Shown: positions 52,752 through 63,406, numbered from the stretch's first letter. The stretch is DNA of 64,000 bases from Gymnothorax reevesii (GCA_029721435.1 CM056587.1:18608667-18672666), one strand, 5' to 3'. Translations and numbers: made by a program. The notes: generated by a model not told the origin, from the letters alone.

Positions 52752-53546
52752 TATACACCGAACAAAAATATAAACGCCCCGTGACAAATATTGATGCCAC
52801 ATGGAGTTAACAACTCTAAGTGAGCATATGCTGACTTTTACTTGTACAATAGGGATATTTCTCTTGATTTATTTACCATTTTTTAATCCATCTCTCTGTC
52901 AGTGAGCATTTGCTCAGTGATGCAGTGATTTCACTCAGCACATGGGTGTGGCATTTCCAGACGGTGATCAGACAGAATGAGCAGTACCCAGACACTCCTT
53001 ATACTGAGAACAATAAAAGGCCACCACATAATGTCAAATTTTGTCAAAAGTCATGCCTCAGATGTCTCAGGTCATGCAGGAATGTGCCATTGGCAAGCTG
53101 GATGCAGGGATGTCCACCAGAGCGGTCACTGTGCAGCTGAATGTTAACTATCGGACGATAGGCCGTTTGAGAGTTCGTTTCCGACAGACAGGCAGTACTG
53201 CAAATCGACCTCATCCACGTTGACCACGTGTGACCACACCAGCACACGATCGCTAAATCCGGCTCGACCACCTGTGGGATCGGCTCAGATCAGCGACATG
53301 CACCGCGGACGAGACCGTTGGTGTGCACAACAGACGCATCACACCACAGACAGTCCGTGACAGCCTGCGAGAAGCCAACTTGCACACTCCGCGTCCTCAC
53401 CATGGTTTGGATCTCACCGCTGTCCGTCGTCGAAACCGACTCGCATGGAAAAACGTACACGTTAAATGGCCCTTGGCATGCTGGAGAACAGTGCTATTCA
53501 CAGACGAATCCCAGTTCCAGTTTGTTAATAACATGGAAGATGCTTC
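52752..53546 (+). pseudogene. Tc1-like element, left part (interrupted)
   Basis: The terminal repeat 'tatacaccgaacaaaaatat' with 'aaacgcccc' matches the inverted end at 59717-59750. The transposase starts near 53050 ('MPQMSQVMQECAIGKLDAGM'), with helix-turn-helix 'STRAVTVQLNVNYRTIGRL' and then, in another frame, 'VRRRNRLAWKNVHVKWPL' and the catalytic 'LFTDESQFQF' (53494-53523). The frame breaks near 53220. Sequence after 53525 belongs to another repeat, into which the LTR element inserted. Confidence 0.85.
53543..53546. repeat. Target duplication of the Gmr1-like element
   Basis: CTTC at 53543-53546 is repeated at 59525-59528. The following base on both sides allows a 5-bp reading (CTTCT), but 4 bp keeps TG at the LTR start. 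Confidence 0.8.
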
Positions 53547-54023
53547 TGTTATGGCCCCAATTTCTTATTACAATCTACAACACAACAGCAACAGCAAGGG
53601 ATGACAGACACAGTTTTAAAAACTTAAACACATTTAATTAACAGACAAAGACAATAACCACTAACTAACAACTAATGACCAAGATTGAATTATAACAAAA
53701 ACAAAAATATTTACAGTCCCTTTGGGTTTTCTGGTGATGTGCTGGGTGAGAAAAATCCACAAAAGAAACTTAACAGGTCTTGAACAGAAATGACAGGTCT
53801 GGTCACACGTATCCTTCTTCTTGCAATTTCTCCTCCTACTTTACTGTCTCAATTCTTTTCCTTATATACTCTTTTGCAGACCCCACCCACATTTAGACCT
53901 CTTTTTTTTAATTTTCTGAGACTTGCCCCAGACATGTCCAGGACATGTCTAAACATGACTCCAGTCTGAGCTTAACAAAAAAAAGGTAAATACTGCCATC
54001 TAGTGGCCTATATTCACATTACA
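53547..54023 (-). repeat. 3' LTR of the Gmr1-like element
   Basis: 477 bp, TGTTATGG...ATTACA on the plus strand. Base-for-base identical to 59048-59524 as far as I could compare, including the A8 and T8 runs. Confidence 0.95.
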
Positions 54024-54156
54024 CCTCCATTCCAAAAGGGAAAAATTTTGACTCATAAAGGCAAAATTTTTCTTTTCAATACAAAATGGTTAAGTGAACA
54101 CTTGACTATATATACATATCATACAATATTCAAACACATGATATATATATACACAT

Positions 54157-54813
54157 TCAAACACGGGATAAGCAATCAGCAATTACATTGTCTGTACCCT
54201 TCACATGCTTAATTTCCAAGTCAAACTCCTGTAAAATCAAACTCCAATTCAACAATCTCCGATTCTTGTTTTTCATCTTACTCAAAAACATTAACGGATT
54301 GTGGTCAGTGTACACAATCATTGGCTTTTGTCCTGTACAAACATAAACCTCAAAGTGTTGTAAAGAAAGGACCAGAGCCAACAGTTCCTTCTCTATTGTG
54401 GAATAGTTCCTTTGGTGGCGATTGAACTTCCTGGAGAAGTATGCCACTGGATGCTCAATGTCATCAGAGTCACTTCTCTGTAGGAGCACAGATCCACAAG
54501 CTTGGTCGCTAGCATCGACCGCGATGGAGAACGGTTTGTTGAAGTCAGGAGATTTGAGCACGGGGAAGTGACACAGCAGAGACTTCAGATGATCGAAGGC
54601 TCTCTGGCATGCATCATCCCAGGTGAACTTTACGCCTTTCTTCAGTTGGTTAGTTAGACTGAGAGCAATCTCAGCAAAGTTCTTGCAGAACTTGCGGTAG
54701 TACCCGATCATTCCAAGGAAGCGGCGCAAAGCTTTTTTGTTGTCAGGAACTGGAAAGTCCATGATGGCTTGGACTTTAGCATTTATGGGTGCCACCTTAC
54801 CCTGGCCTATGAC
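54157..54813 (-). pseudogene. RNase H part of Pol, downstream of the in-frame stop
   Basis: It continues the Pol frame directly after the TAA at 54814-54816. It encodes the end of reverse transcriptase ('RRFLGMIGYYRKF') and an RNase H domain with its acidic residues in 'IAVDASDQACGS', 'TIEKELLAL', 'IVYTDHNPL' and 'GTDNVIADCLSR'. It ends at a natural stop about 130 nt before the 3' LTR. It cannot be translated from gag-pol without readthrough of the TAA, so I mark it as broken. Confidence 0.85.
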
Positions 54814-57800
54814 TTAGCCAAGATAGGTGACAGTAGCACAACCAAAGTCACTCTTGCTCAGGTTAACAGTCAGGTTAGCCTGGGTCAGGCGCTGGAACAA
54901 CGTCTCTACATCTTTTAGATGTTCTTCCCAGGAGTCACTCCATGTGATCAGGTCATCGATGTACGCACCCGTGTGTGGCAATCCGGCGATTGTAGACTGT
55001 ATCATCCTTTGGAACGTGGCTGGGGCATTTTTCATGCCAAAGGGTAGGACTTCATACTGGTACAATCCAGATGGTGTGGCAAAAGCAGAGATGCTCTTGG
55101 CCCTCTCAGTTAAAGGCACACACCAATAACCCTTCAATAAATCAATCTTGGTCAGAAACTTTGCTTGCCCTACACTATCAATACAATCATCAATCCTAGG
55201 TATTGGAAACACATCAGTTCTAGTTACAGCATTGACTTTGCGATAATCTGTACAGAATCTAGTACTTCCATCAGGTTTTGGAACTAGCACACAGGGTGAA
55301 CTCCAATCTGAGTTGGAGGGTCTGATAATATCATGTTCTAACATGTACTCAACCTCTTTCTCAGCAATCTTTCTCTTTTCAGGATTCATCCAGTACGGAT
55401 GCTGTTTTATTGGTTTGGCATCACCAACATCTACATCATGAGAGGCTATAGTAACTCTCTTTGGAACATCAGGAAACAAATCCTCATATTTCTTGATCAA
55501 CCTTTCAAACTGATCTCTCTGTGAGGGTTCTAAGTGCTGGAGTTTTACATCAAGATTTTGCAACACTTCAGTGTTTGACAATTTACATGAAAGAACTTCA
55601 GCTTTAATTCTTGGTTCATCATCTTGAAACTCCCCCTCATCTTCACACGTTTCGACCATTGGAGAATCTGAAGTGACAGCTGCAACCCTAGCATTTCTGT
55701 GATGATAAGGCTTCAGCATGTTAATGTGACACAATTGTTTTGGTTTTCTCCTATCTGGAGTCTTCACAATGTAATTGAGATCATTGAGTTTTGTCAGAAT
55801 TTCATAAGGACCATGAAATCTAGCCTGCAATGGATTGGACTGCAAGGGAAACAACAAAAGGACCTTGTCTCCTGGTTTAAACTCACGGCTTCTAGCCTTA
55901 TGATCATACCAAGTTTTCATTTTTCCCTGACTTGATTTCAAGTTCTCTTTGGCAAGGTCACAAGCTGCACGCAATCTTTCCTTGAACTTGCTAACATAGT
56001 CTAACAGACTGATATGCGGTTCTTTCTCTTGCCATTGTTCACTCAACAATAGCAAAGGTCCTCTCACTTCATGACCAAACACTAGCTCAAATGGACTGAA
56101 TCCAGTAGACTCCTGCACTGCTTCTCTAGCTGCAAACAACAGCAAATGAACCCCTTCATCCCAGTCTTTCTCATGGTCATAACAATAAGTACTCATCATT
56201 GTCTTGAGAGTGGAATGAAACCGCTCTAAGGCACCCTGACTTTCTGGATGATAGGCACTAGAAAGAATCTGCTTTGCACCTAGTTCATACACAACCTGCT
56301 GAAACAATCCAGAAGTGAAATTGCTACCTTGGTCTGACTGAATTTCCCTGGGAAGGCCAAACAACGTGAAGAACTTTATCAAAGCCTTCGAGATTGCAGT
56401 TGCCTTGATCTTACGTAGAGGTATGGCTTCGGGGAATCTGGTAGATGCACACATGATTGTCAACAAGTACTGATTTCCAGATCTAGTCTTGGGTAAGGGA
56501 CCAACGCAATCAACAATGACCCTAGAGAATGGCTCCCCAAATGCTGGGATAGGCTGCAATGGAGCTACAGGTGGGTCTAACTGGTGTTTTTCAACTACCT
56601 GACAAGTGTGACAGGTTTTGCAAAAGTTGGAAACGTCTTTCCGAAGCCCAGGCCAAAAGAAGTGTTTCATGATCTTATCAACAGTCTTGTTAACACCAAG
56701 ATGACCTCTTAAAGGTAAACTATGAGCCATTGTTAAAATCTCATTCCTATAGACCTTCGGAACAACAATTTGCCTGACCACTGCCCAATCTGCATTGGCA
56801 GGGATATCAGGAGGGCGCCACTTCCGCATCAACACACCATCCTTGAGATAATACCCAACTGGAACTGCATCTATTTCTATTTCAGGAAGGGCTCTCCTCT
56901 TTAGTACACCAATTTCAGGATCATTAGTTTGCTCCTCAATCAACCGCTTTCTGGACAGAGACAAGTCTCCAGACACATCAGAATCACCAGACCCATCCGG
57001 CTGGCTGAATAGAGAACTGATAAAAGTATCTGATAAGTCCACAAACGGAGAAACCATAGTAGGCCAATCAGAGTCATGAGGCGAACCACCTGAGTCCTGA
57101 CTATTCAATGTACTGGACGGCACCACAACATCATCTTCTTTAGCCTTCTTGGCCATAGCACGAGTCACTGCGCAAGAAGGATACAGAGATGGGTCCTCAT
57201 CCCCATTTTCAGTGCTCGGCTGTGAAGTAAGATGTACAGGGGGAACTACTTTGCCCCCAGCCAGGTCATTGCCTAGCAACAGAGAAACACCCTTTATAGG
57301 TAGACTTGACATAAGTCCCACCTTTACCTGTCCTGTAACTAAATCTGACTTCAAGAATATAGAGCGCAGGGGTACAGATACAGTCCTCCCTTCAATACCT
57401 TGTACAAGTATGAAATCCCCTGAAGCGGTCTCATCACGTAACTCCAAGGAGTCCATCAACAAAAGTGACTGAGAAGCTCCGGTATCCCTTAGGATATATA
57501 TGGGGACAGGAGTAGTATGCTCATTCAGAGCCACAAATCCCTCTGACACAAATGGAAGAAATTCCTCCCTCACAAAGTCAGCTGTATTAGGCTTTTTAGC
57601 CCCACAAGAAGCAGGCAATTTAGCAGATTGGTTATCTACTACAGGGGTTTCTAACCTTGTTTTCACAAAGGCATTTGGTTTGGTATCCTTTTCTTTTTCT
57701 TTCTTAGCTTTAAGGAACCAACAGTTAGTTGTAACATGACCAGATTTCTTGCAATAACTGCAAACTAGACCACTTTTGTCACTGTCAGCTTTCACACTTT

Positions 57801-58929
57801 GATCAGACCTGTTACTGGATTTCTGAGCACCATCACCAGATTTGTCTTTGTCTTTGGGTGAGGAATCTTGGGTATCACCGTAACCCTTTTTCTGAAATTG
57901 GGACCATTTATTGTTACTGCTAGACTGAAATTTGGACTTATGTGTGAGAACATATTCATCTGCAAATTTGGCAGCTGATTGCAAGTTCAGTGCTTGCTTC
58001 TCATTAAGGTAGGTCTTAACATCATCCTTAACACAGTTCTTGAATTCTTCAACTAACACCATATCTTTTAGTGAGTTGAAATCATCCTTGACCTCCATAG
58101 AAGTACACCAGCGCTCAAAGCAAACCTGCTTTTCATTCGCAAATTCAACATAAGTCTGATTTTCAGATTTCTTCAGACCTCTGAATTTCTGTCGGTAAGC
58201 CTCTGGAACCAACTCATAAGCTCTCAAAATAACCTTTTTGACAACCTCATAATCAGAGGAATCATCTGCAGACAAAGCCGAATAGGCTTGTTGAGCTTTA
58301 CCCTTGAGGACAGTTTGCAACATCAGAGGCCAGTTTTCCTTTGGCCACTGGCAACTCTTTGCTACCTTTTCAAAACACTGGAAATAGTTGTCAACATCCT
58401 TTTCTGAAAATGGAGGCACCAGTTTTACCTCCTGGCTAGCCCGAAATTTATTTTCTGTTGCTATTTTTATTTTTAGTTGCTCCATTTGGAGTCTTTCTTC
58501 TCTATCGAATTTCTCTAATTCAAAATCTCTCTGTCTCTGTCTCTCTCTTTCTGCTCTTTCCTCTTTCTCTCTCTCAAATTCTCTTTCTTTCTCTTTTTCC
58601 TCCCTTTCTTTTTCTCTTTCCTCTCTTTCTTTCTCTTTTTCCTCCCTCTCAAATTCTCTTTGTTTTTCTCTTTCCTCCCTTTCAATCTCTAGCAGTTTTA
58701 ATTTAAGTTCCATTTCTATATTTGGATTTTCCACTGGAAACTGTTCCAGATCTCCTGGTGCAAACACATTTTCATCAATGTAATATTCAACTATCTCTCT
58801 AGCCAGTCTTGCTTTTCGCATGGCTGGTTTCACCTCTGTCAGCTCTAAATGTCTGCAAATTTCTAGCAGTTCTGTCTTTTTAAAAGACTTCAAAACCCCT
58901 ACGGTTGGTGATGCCAAGAAATCATCCAT
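54814..58929 (-). CDS. Gag-Pol polyprotein of the Gmr1-like element (Gag, PR, IN, RT)
   Basis: 1371 codons from the ATG at 58929 (nine further in-frame codons upstream have no ATG). In order, numbering from 58956: an N-terminal helical domain; a Glu/Arg/Lys coiled coil (about 85-165); a capsid region (about 185-330) of the type related to SCAN domains; a CCHC zinc knuckle 'CSYCKKSGHVTTNC' (about 395-408); aspartic protease 'LRDTGASQSLL' (about 490); a His2Cys2 zinc finger (about 742-785); an integrase core with D, D and E in 'VDCVGP', 'QSDQGSNF' and 'GALERFH', spacing D-x58-D-x35-E; and reverse transcriptase with 'TRFCTDYRKVN', 'VLPFGMKNAPATFQ' and the catalytic 'YIDDL'. It stops inside the end of reverse transcriptase at TAA (54814-54816). 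Confidence 0.92.
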   Translation of the reverse strand: MDDFLASPTVGVLKSFKKTELLEICRHLELTEVKPAMRKARLAREIVEYYIDENVFAPGDLEQFPVENPNIEMELKLKLLEIEREEREKQREFEREEKEKEREEREKEREEKEKEREFEREKEERAERERQRQRDFELEKFDREERLQMEQLKIKIATENKFRASQEVKLVPPFSEKDVDNYFQCFEKVAKSCQWPKENWPLMLQTVLKGKAQQAYSALSADDSSDYEVVKKVILRAYELVPEAYRQKFRGLKKSENQTYVEFANEKQVCFERWCTSMEVKDDFNSLKDMVLVEEFKNCVKDDVKTYLNEKQALNLQSAAKFADEYVLTHKSKFQSSSNNKWSQFQKKGYGDTQDSSPKDKDKSGDGAQKSSNRSDQSVKADSDKSGLVCSYCKKSGHVTTNCWFLKAKKEKEKDTKPNAFVKTRLETPVVDNQSAKLPASCGAKKPNTADFVREEFLPFVSEGFVALNEHTTPVPIYILRDTGASQSLLLMDSLELRDETASGDFILVQGIEGRTVSVPLRSIFLKSDLVTGQVKVGLMSSLPIKGVSLLLGNDLAGGKVVPPVHLTSQPSTENGDEDPSLYPSCAVTRAMAKKAKEDDVVVPSSTLNSQDSGGSPHDSDWPTMVSPFVDLSDTFISSLFSQPDGSGDSDVSGDLSLSRKRLIEEQTNDPEIGVLKRRALPEIEIDAVPVGYYLKDGVLMRKWRPPDIPANADWAVVRQIVVPKVYRNEILTMAHSLPLRGHLGVNKTVDKIMKHFFWPGLRKDVSNFCKTCHTCQVVEKHQLDPPVAPLQPIPAFGEPFSRVIVDCVGPLPKTRSGNQYLLTIMCASTRFPEAIPLRKIKATAISKALIKFFTLFGLPREIQSDQGSNFTSGLFQQVVYELGAKQILSSAYHPESQGALERFHSTLKTMMSTYCYDHEKDWDEGVHLLLFAAREAVQESTGFSPFELVFGHEVRGPLLLLSEQWQEKEPHISLLDYVSKFKERLRAACDLAKENLKSSQGKMKTWYDHKARSREFKPGDKVLLLFPLQSNPLQARFHGPYEILTKLNDLNYIVKTPDRRKPKQLCHINMLKPYHHRNARVAAVTSDSPMVETCEDEGEFQDDEPRIKAEVLSCKLSNTEVLQNLDVKLQHLEPSQRDQFERLIKKYEDLFPDVPKRVTIASHDVDVGDAKPIKQHPYWMNPEKRKIAEKEVEYMLEHDIIRPSNSDWSSPCVLVPKPDGSTRFCTDYRKVNAVTRTDVFPIPRIDDCIDSVGQAKFLTKIDLLKGYWCVPLTERAKSISAFATPSGLYQYEVLPFGMKNAPATFQRMIQSTIAGLPHTGAYIDDLITWSDSWEEHLKDVETLFQRLTQANLTVNLSKSDFGCATVTYLG

Positions 58930-59023
58930 TGCTGTTGTCAATATATATGTATTCAATTAAAAAAAAAATCAATTTTACAATTTGAAATGTTAGATTTTTA
59001 ATAAATGACTCACAAAATGGTCT

Positions 59024-59044
59024 ATCCCGGACCTTGAGCCCCCA
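59024..59044 (-). promoter_or_regulatory. Primer-binding-site region of the Gmr1-like element
   Basis: Three bases inside the 5' LTR the minus strand reads 'tgggggctcaaggtccggga'. This resembles the tRNA-Pro primer site used by many retroelements (TGGGGGCTC...GTCCGGGAT) but has three extra bases in the middle. Primer identity is therefore uncertain. Confidence 0.5.
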
Positions 59045-59047
59045 ATT

Positions 59048-59524
59048 TGTTATGGCCCCAATTTCTTATTACAATCTACAACACAACAGCAACAGCAAGG
59101 GATGACAGACACAGTTTTAAAAACTTAAACACATTTAATTAACAGACAAAGACAATAACCACTAACTAACAACTAATGACCAAGATTGAATTATAACAAA
59201 AACAAAAATATTTACAGTCCCTTTGGGTTTTCTGGTGATGTGCTGGGTGAGAAAAATCCACAAAAGAAACTTAACAGGTCTTGAACAGAAATGACAGGTC
59301 TGGTCACACGTATCCTTCTTCTTGCAATTTCTCCTCCTACTTTACTGTCTCAATTCTTTTCCTTATATACTCTTTTGCAGACCCCACCCACATTTAGACC
59401 TCTTTTTTTTAATTTTCTGAGACTTGCCCCAGACATGTCCAGGACATGTCTAAACATGACTCCAGTCTGAGCTTAACAAAAAAAAGGTAAATACTGCCAT
59501 CTAGTGGCCTATATTCACATTACA
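59048..59524 (-). repeat. 5' LTR of the Gmr1-like element
   Basis: 477 bp, identical to the 3' LTR. Followed by CTTC at 59525-59528. Confidence 0.95.
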
Positions 59525-59705
59525 CTTCTAAGTGAAGTAATGAAAATGTCTCACACCAATGAAAAATACCTATATAGAAGCCGTCTGACCGGAGAGCACG
59601 CTGAGCACCTCTGCTTTCTACGGCACAATCAGGTGCTGCTTCAGTTTAAATTAAATTTTTTGTTGTTTTATTTTATTTACCTTATAAAACCTCGGGGAGC
59701 AAGGT
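59525..59705 (+). repeat. Repeat R (left copy) that received the LTR element
   Basis: 'accaatgaaaaatacct', 'ggagagcacgctgagca' and 'cacaatcaggtgctgcttca' match the minus strand of 60680-60905. Its missing left edge ('atggaagatgcttc') lies at 53533-53546, on the other side of the LTR element. Confidence 0.8.
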
Positions 59706-59716
59706 TAATGTTAATA

Positions 59717-59752
59717 ACATGGGGCGTTTATATTTTTGTTCAGTGTATATGG
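59717..59752 (-). repeat. Right terminal inverted repeat of the Tc1-like element
   Basis: 'ggggcgtttatatttttgtt' with 'cagtgtata' is the inverted copy of the terminus at 52752-52780. The transposase C-terminal half is missing between this point and 53525. Confidence 0.85.
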
Positions 59753-61822
59753 CAACACTGATCAATAAAGCTTCAATGTGTAATGTTAAGGTGAGGGAGG
59801 GAAGCAATCAGCAAGATTTCTCAGTTGAAAATAGATGCAGGACAGTATTTTTTTTTAAATTTTTACCCTGCCCCACCCGAAGGGTGAAGGCAAGGGGTAT
59901 TGTTTTTGGTTCGGTTTGTTTCTGTGTTTGTGTGTTTGTATTTGTGTTTGTTTGTTTGTTAACATTTTAGCAGCAAATCTAATGGGCAAATTCACCCCAA
60001 ATTCGGTTTAGAGATTGCCACTGACCCAGAATAGATGCCAATTGAATTTGGGGAAATGTAGGTCAAAGTATGTGCGAGGGGCGGGGTTTGTTCTGCCTGG
60101 CACCATTTGCTGTGTGTGCTTTGATTTGATGGTAAAATGTATGACTCTTATTTCTGTTGAAAACCAATAACATTTTGTAAAAAAGAAAACATCAAAATGA
60201 GGGTTCCAGTACTAGCTAGCGTTTTGCGTGTGAACATATAAATGTACATTCAACATTAAAATGAAATCATGACAACAAAAGATATTCTGCGTGCTTCAAA
60301 GTTTGACTTCAAACGGACAAAGGGCTACTGTAGCGAAAATCGCAGAGAATTTTAATAATACTTCCGTAAACAAAGTGCCACTACACACAATGCATCACAC
60401 CATGTTACATATAACGCTTTTTAGCTGCAGACCAGTCAGAGTGCCCATTCCGGCGAGGTATGATGCCCTAGAATTGTTACGGACATCCTGAGTCAAGAAA
60501 TTCAAGCCATTTTGGCAAACTAAGGGGAACTACCAATATTAGGCAGTTAGGTTTAATGTTGCAGCCGATCGTTGTACAACATTTCATTAAAACGGCACTT
60601 TACAACATTATCCTAAAACAAAAAGTGCAAATGGCTCCCAGAGTTCTTGTAAAGTTAACTGAAAATTTCATCAAATAAAATAAATAAATACTGCTCCCCA
60701 AGGTTTAATAATGTAAGTAAGATCAAAAAACAAAAAATTTTATTTATACTGAAGCAGCACCTGATTGTGCTGTAGAAAGGAGAGATGCTCAGCGTGCTCT
60801 CCGGTGAGACGGCTTCTTTAGGTATAAAGGTATTTTTCATTGGTGTGCAACATTTTCATTTCCTCATTGAGAAGCATCTTCCATCATAGTTATCGTCAAC
60901 AAAATTAACACACAGACAAAATTTCATACTGCTGTCATATTTCATTGATGTGTGCCATTCTTGCATAGCCTTTATTCATTAACATTACTGAAAGCACCTT
61001 TTCCAGTTCATAATTATGCATAATGATTTTTATTCAGTAATCCTTTCATTTTCATCACAGAAAATATTGTTTTACAAATATTTTTCAGCAAACTTTTTGT
61101 CAACAATTAATACTGTACTTCTTGTAATAGCTGAATTTGTGAAATGTCGGTAAAAGTGGATATTGAACTCACAACTGTACACAATCTATGCAATCCACAG
61201 GCCTCAGATGCAGTTCAATTACTGTACATTAAAAGGCTCTAACAACAATATTCTGCATCTCTTACCATAATCAGAGTCAGAGACCGCTTCAGAACACACT
61301 TCAGTAATGTTATTAGGAGTTGTGGGCTCTACGACAGTATGACCAGCTCAGACAAGTGACATGTAGGGAAAAACATTCAGGCCATCAATATTTTTGAAAA
61401 TCAACTGATTGAATCATGGATCACTACTGCATTCAAATTAGCTCTACAAGACTCAACATAATCTTACGTCATTATGATCATTGGTACCTAAAACGTGCAA
61501 AAACTCCAACTCTTATGGGCAAGTAATGCATTCTTCTATGCCTGTTAGTGGCACTATATCCTCCAGTGATGATAGGCTATCACTCTGGACCATTGACAGT
61601 ATATAAATATGGACAATGACAAAAGGTCCCAAAAAGTGAGGCCAAAGCATTTTGATTGCCATCTAGTGGCAGACTGCAATATAGGTTATAAACCCACCCC
61701 CTCCCTGTTAGTGGATGGGACATGGGACAGACTGATTAATTAAATCACGAGTCAAATAATTTTTTTCCAATGATGGTTTTGGTCATTTTAAGTAGTTCTT
61801 ACCATGCTGATGTATGTTCAAG
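59753..61822. other. Repeats, no gene seen
   Basis: 59865-60080 carries a repeat ('ccccacccgaagggtgaagg') with a G/T-rich run. 60680-60905 is the inverted copy of repeat R. The rest is AT-rich without recognised features. Confidence 0.45.
60680..60905 (-). repeat. Repeat R (right copy), uninterrupted
   Basis: Inverted relative to 59525-59705. Its minus strand reads 'atggaagatgcttctcaatg' without an LTR, so it shows the pre-insertion state of the Gmr1-like element's target. Confidence 0.8.
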
Positions 61823-63398
61823 TAGGGTGACCAGATACTCACAAACCAAATGTCAAGTTTGTGTGGGACAACGTGGAACATGTTGCCAGTGCTAAAAGGC
61901 AGTCCAAAAATCCTGATAAATGAATATTGATATTCTGTCCCTTGGTTTGTTATATATCCCAGCTTTACCCTATGGCTGATTCAGCATGACACAATATGCT
62001 AGAATTAAGACAGCAAAATATTTGATAAGACCACATTGAGCTGCATATTGGGCCACTTTGCACGATAGCAACAAACTAATTTGGCGGTATCTGATTAAAA
62101 ATTTCATCGCCTCTTCTATTAGTCCCCTGATACCATCATGAAGGCAGCAGGATCACACTTGCTTTAACTTTCACATCCCTATGACTCATGCCAAACTATG
62201 ACCATTTTAACTGGAAAGGTACACAACAAAAAATAAATACACATAACAATAAAAATGAGAGTTCTATTTTCCCTCACCCTAAAAAGACAATAACTGCACC
62301 AGCAAAGATAACTGTACTTAACTAAAGCTGAAACAATTTTATACCGAGTAAAGGCTGATTAGGAGAGGGTGTGGCGAGAGTGAGCCTGAAGTGCTGCATT
62401 GAACACATACCAGGCTGTCAATATAGAATCTGTTATGCAAGTAACTCTGGTGAAATGTTTGACGTTATCGTGTTAAAAAAAATTGAAGGTGTATGCAATT
62501 TACAATGTCAATTAAAGCATCCAACCACAGCTGAGACAAAGAATCCACCTTAAAAAAGCATTTTCACAGCCAAGGTAGCATAGAAAACTTGGCCAATTTA
62601 TATCCAAGTCTGTCTAGGGTGCAAATTTCCACTTTATATCCAAGCTTGTCTCAGATGTGAATTTCCAGTTAAACATTATTCTGCGGTTTCTCAGAGTTGT
62701 CCTCGCCAAAAATGAATTTGTTGCTTTAGGGCAGGACTCATAGCATTTTTCAGTTCAGTTTTTTTGAACATTCATTTTACTTGAGCAAACTTTGTTGTTA
62801 GCATGTCGCTCTTTGGCCATTGATACTGGAAAAAAAAGTAATGTTACCCTCATGTAATCTCTACTTCGAGCCAAAGTGCAAAAAATCATGGGTATTGTAA
62901 GAAATTATATTCTGTAATATTGCAAAAGACCAAACTCACAAATACCAAAATCCTGCACAACTTAAAATTCTCTCATAACTCAGCCAGTATACATCCTTGG
63001 CGGAGTCAGAACCCCTATAAAAGTCCGATGTAGCTGTTGGGCGGTAGTAGCCTACTTATCAGCTGCATGCAATCCGTTAGAGTGAATGAGTATGTTCAAA
63101 ATTTAATATATTACTTACCTGCTTTTCACTTGAAAGCACCAGTGGAATATCATGTTTCAATTGTGATTGTAATGTACAAGTTCCAATAGAAAATTAAATT
63201 AAAATAAACATATTTTTGGTGTATGATGCCTAAGATCCAGGCCGTTATGACATCATCAGCTACTGAATAAGCGCACGATTCTAGAACAGTTGCTCCACGC
63301 AATAAAAATGTGGGACAGAGTCATAAATTTGCGGGACGCTGGAAAAGAAACAAAAACGCTGTTTGGTGCAATGCAAAGCTGGACATTTGGTCACCCTA
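61823..63398. mobile_element. hAT-type non-autonomous element, 1576 bp
   Basis: Inverted ends 'tagggtgaccaga' and 'ttggtcaccctα'-type (right end reads 'tttggtcaccctа' on the plus strand at 63387-63398), flanked by a perfect 8-bp duplication 'tgttcaag' (61815-61822 and 63399-63406). No transposase frame is visible, so it depends on an autonomous partner. Confidence 0.88.
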
Positions 63399-63406
63399 TG
63401 TTCAAG

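Larger units (their letters stand above)
53547..59524 (-). mobile_element. Nearly intact Gmr1-like Ty3/Gypsy retrotransposon
   Basis: 5978 bp on the minus strand: 5' LTR 59048-59524, primer-binding region 59024-59044, gag-pol 58929-54157, polypurine-like tract next to 54024, 3' LTR 53547-54023. The LTRs are 477 bp, TG...CA, and identical by eye. Pol order is protease, integrase, reverse transcriptase, RNase H, so integrase lies ahead of reverse transcriptase. That is the order of the Gmr1 group of deuterostome Ty3/Gypsy elements and unlike ordinary Gypsy. One in-frame stop separates reverse transcriptase from RNase H. No envelope gene. Inserted into a repeat that itself lies in a Tc1 relic. 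Confidence 0.93.

Noticed and set aside
58388..58783. Ser/Leu-rich plus-strand frames
   Set aside because: They are antisense shadows of the Glu/Arg/Lys-rich coiled coil of Gag.
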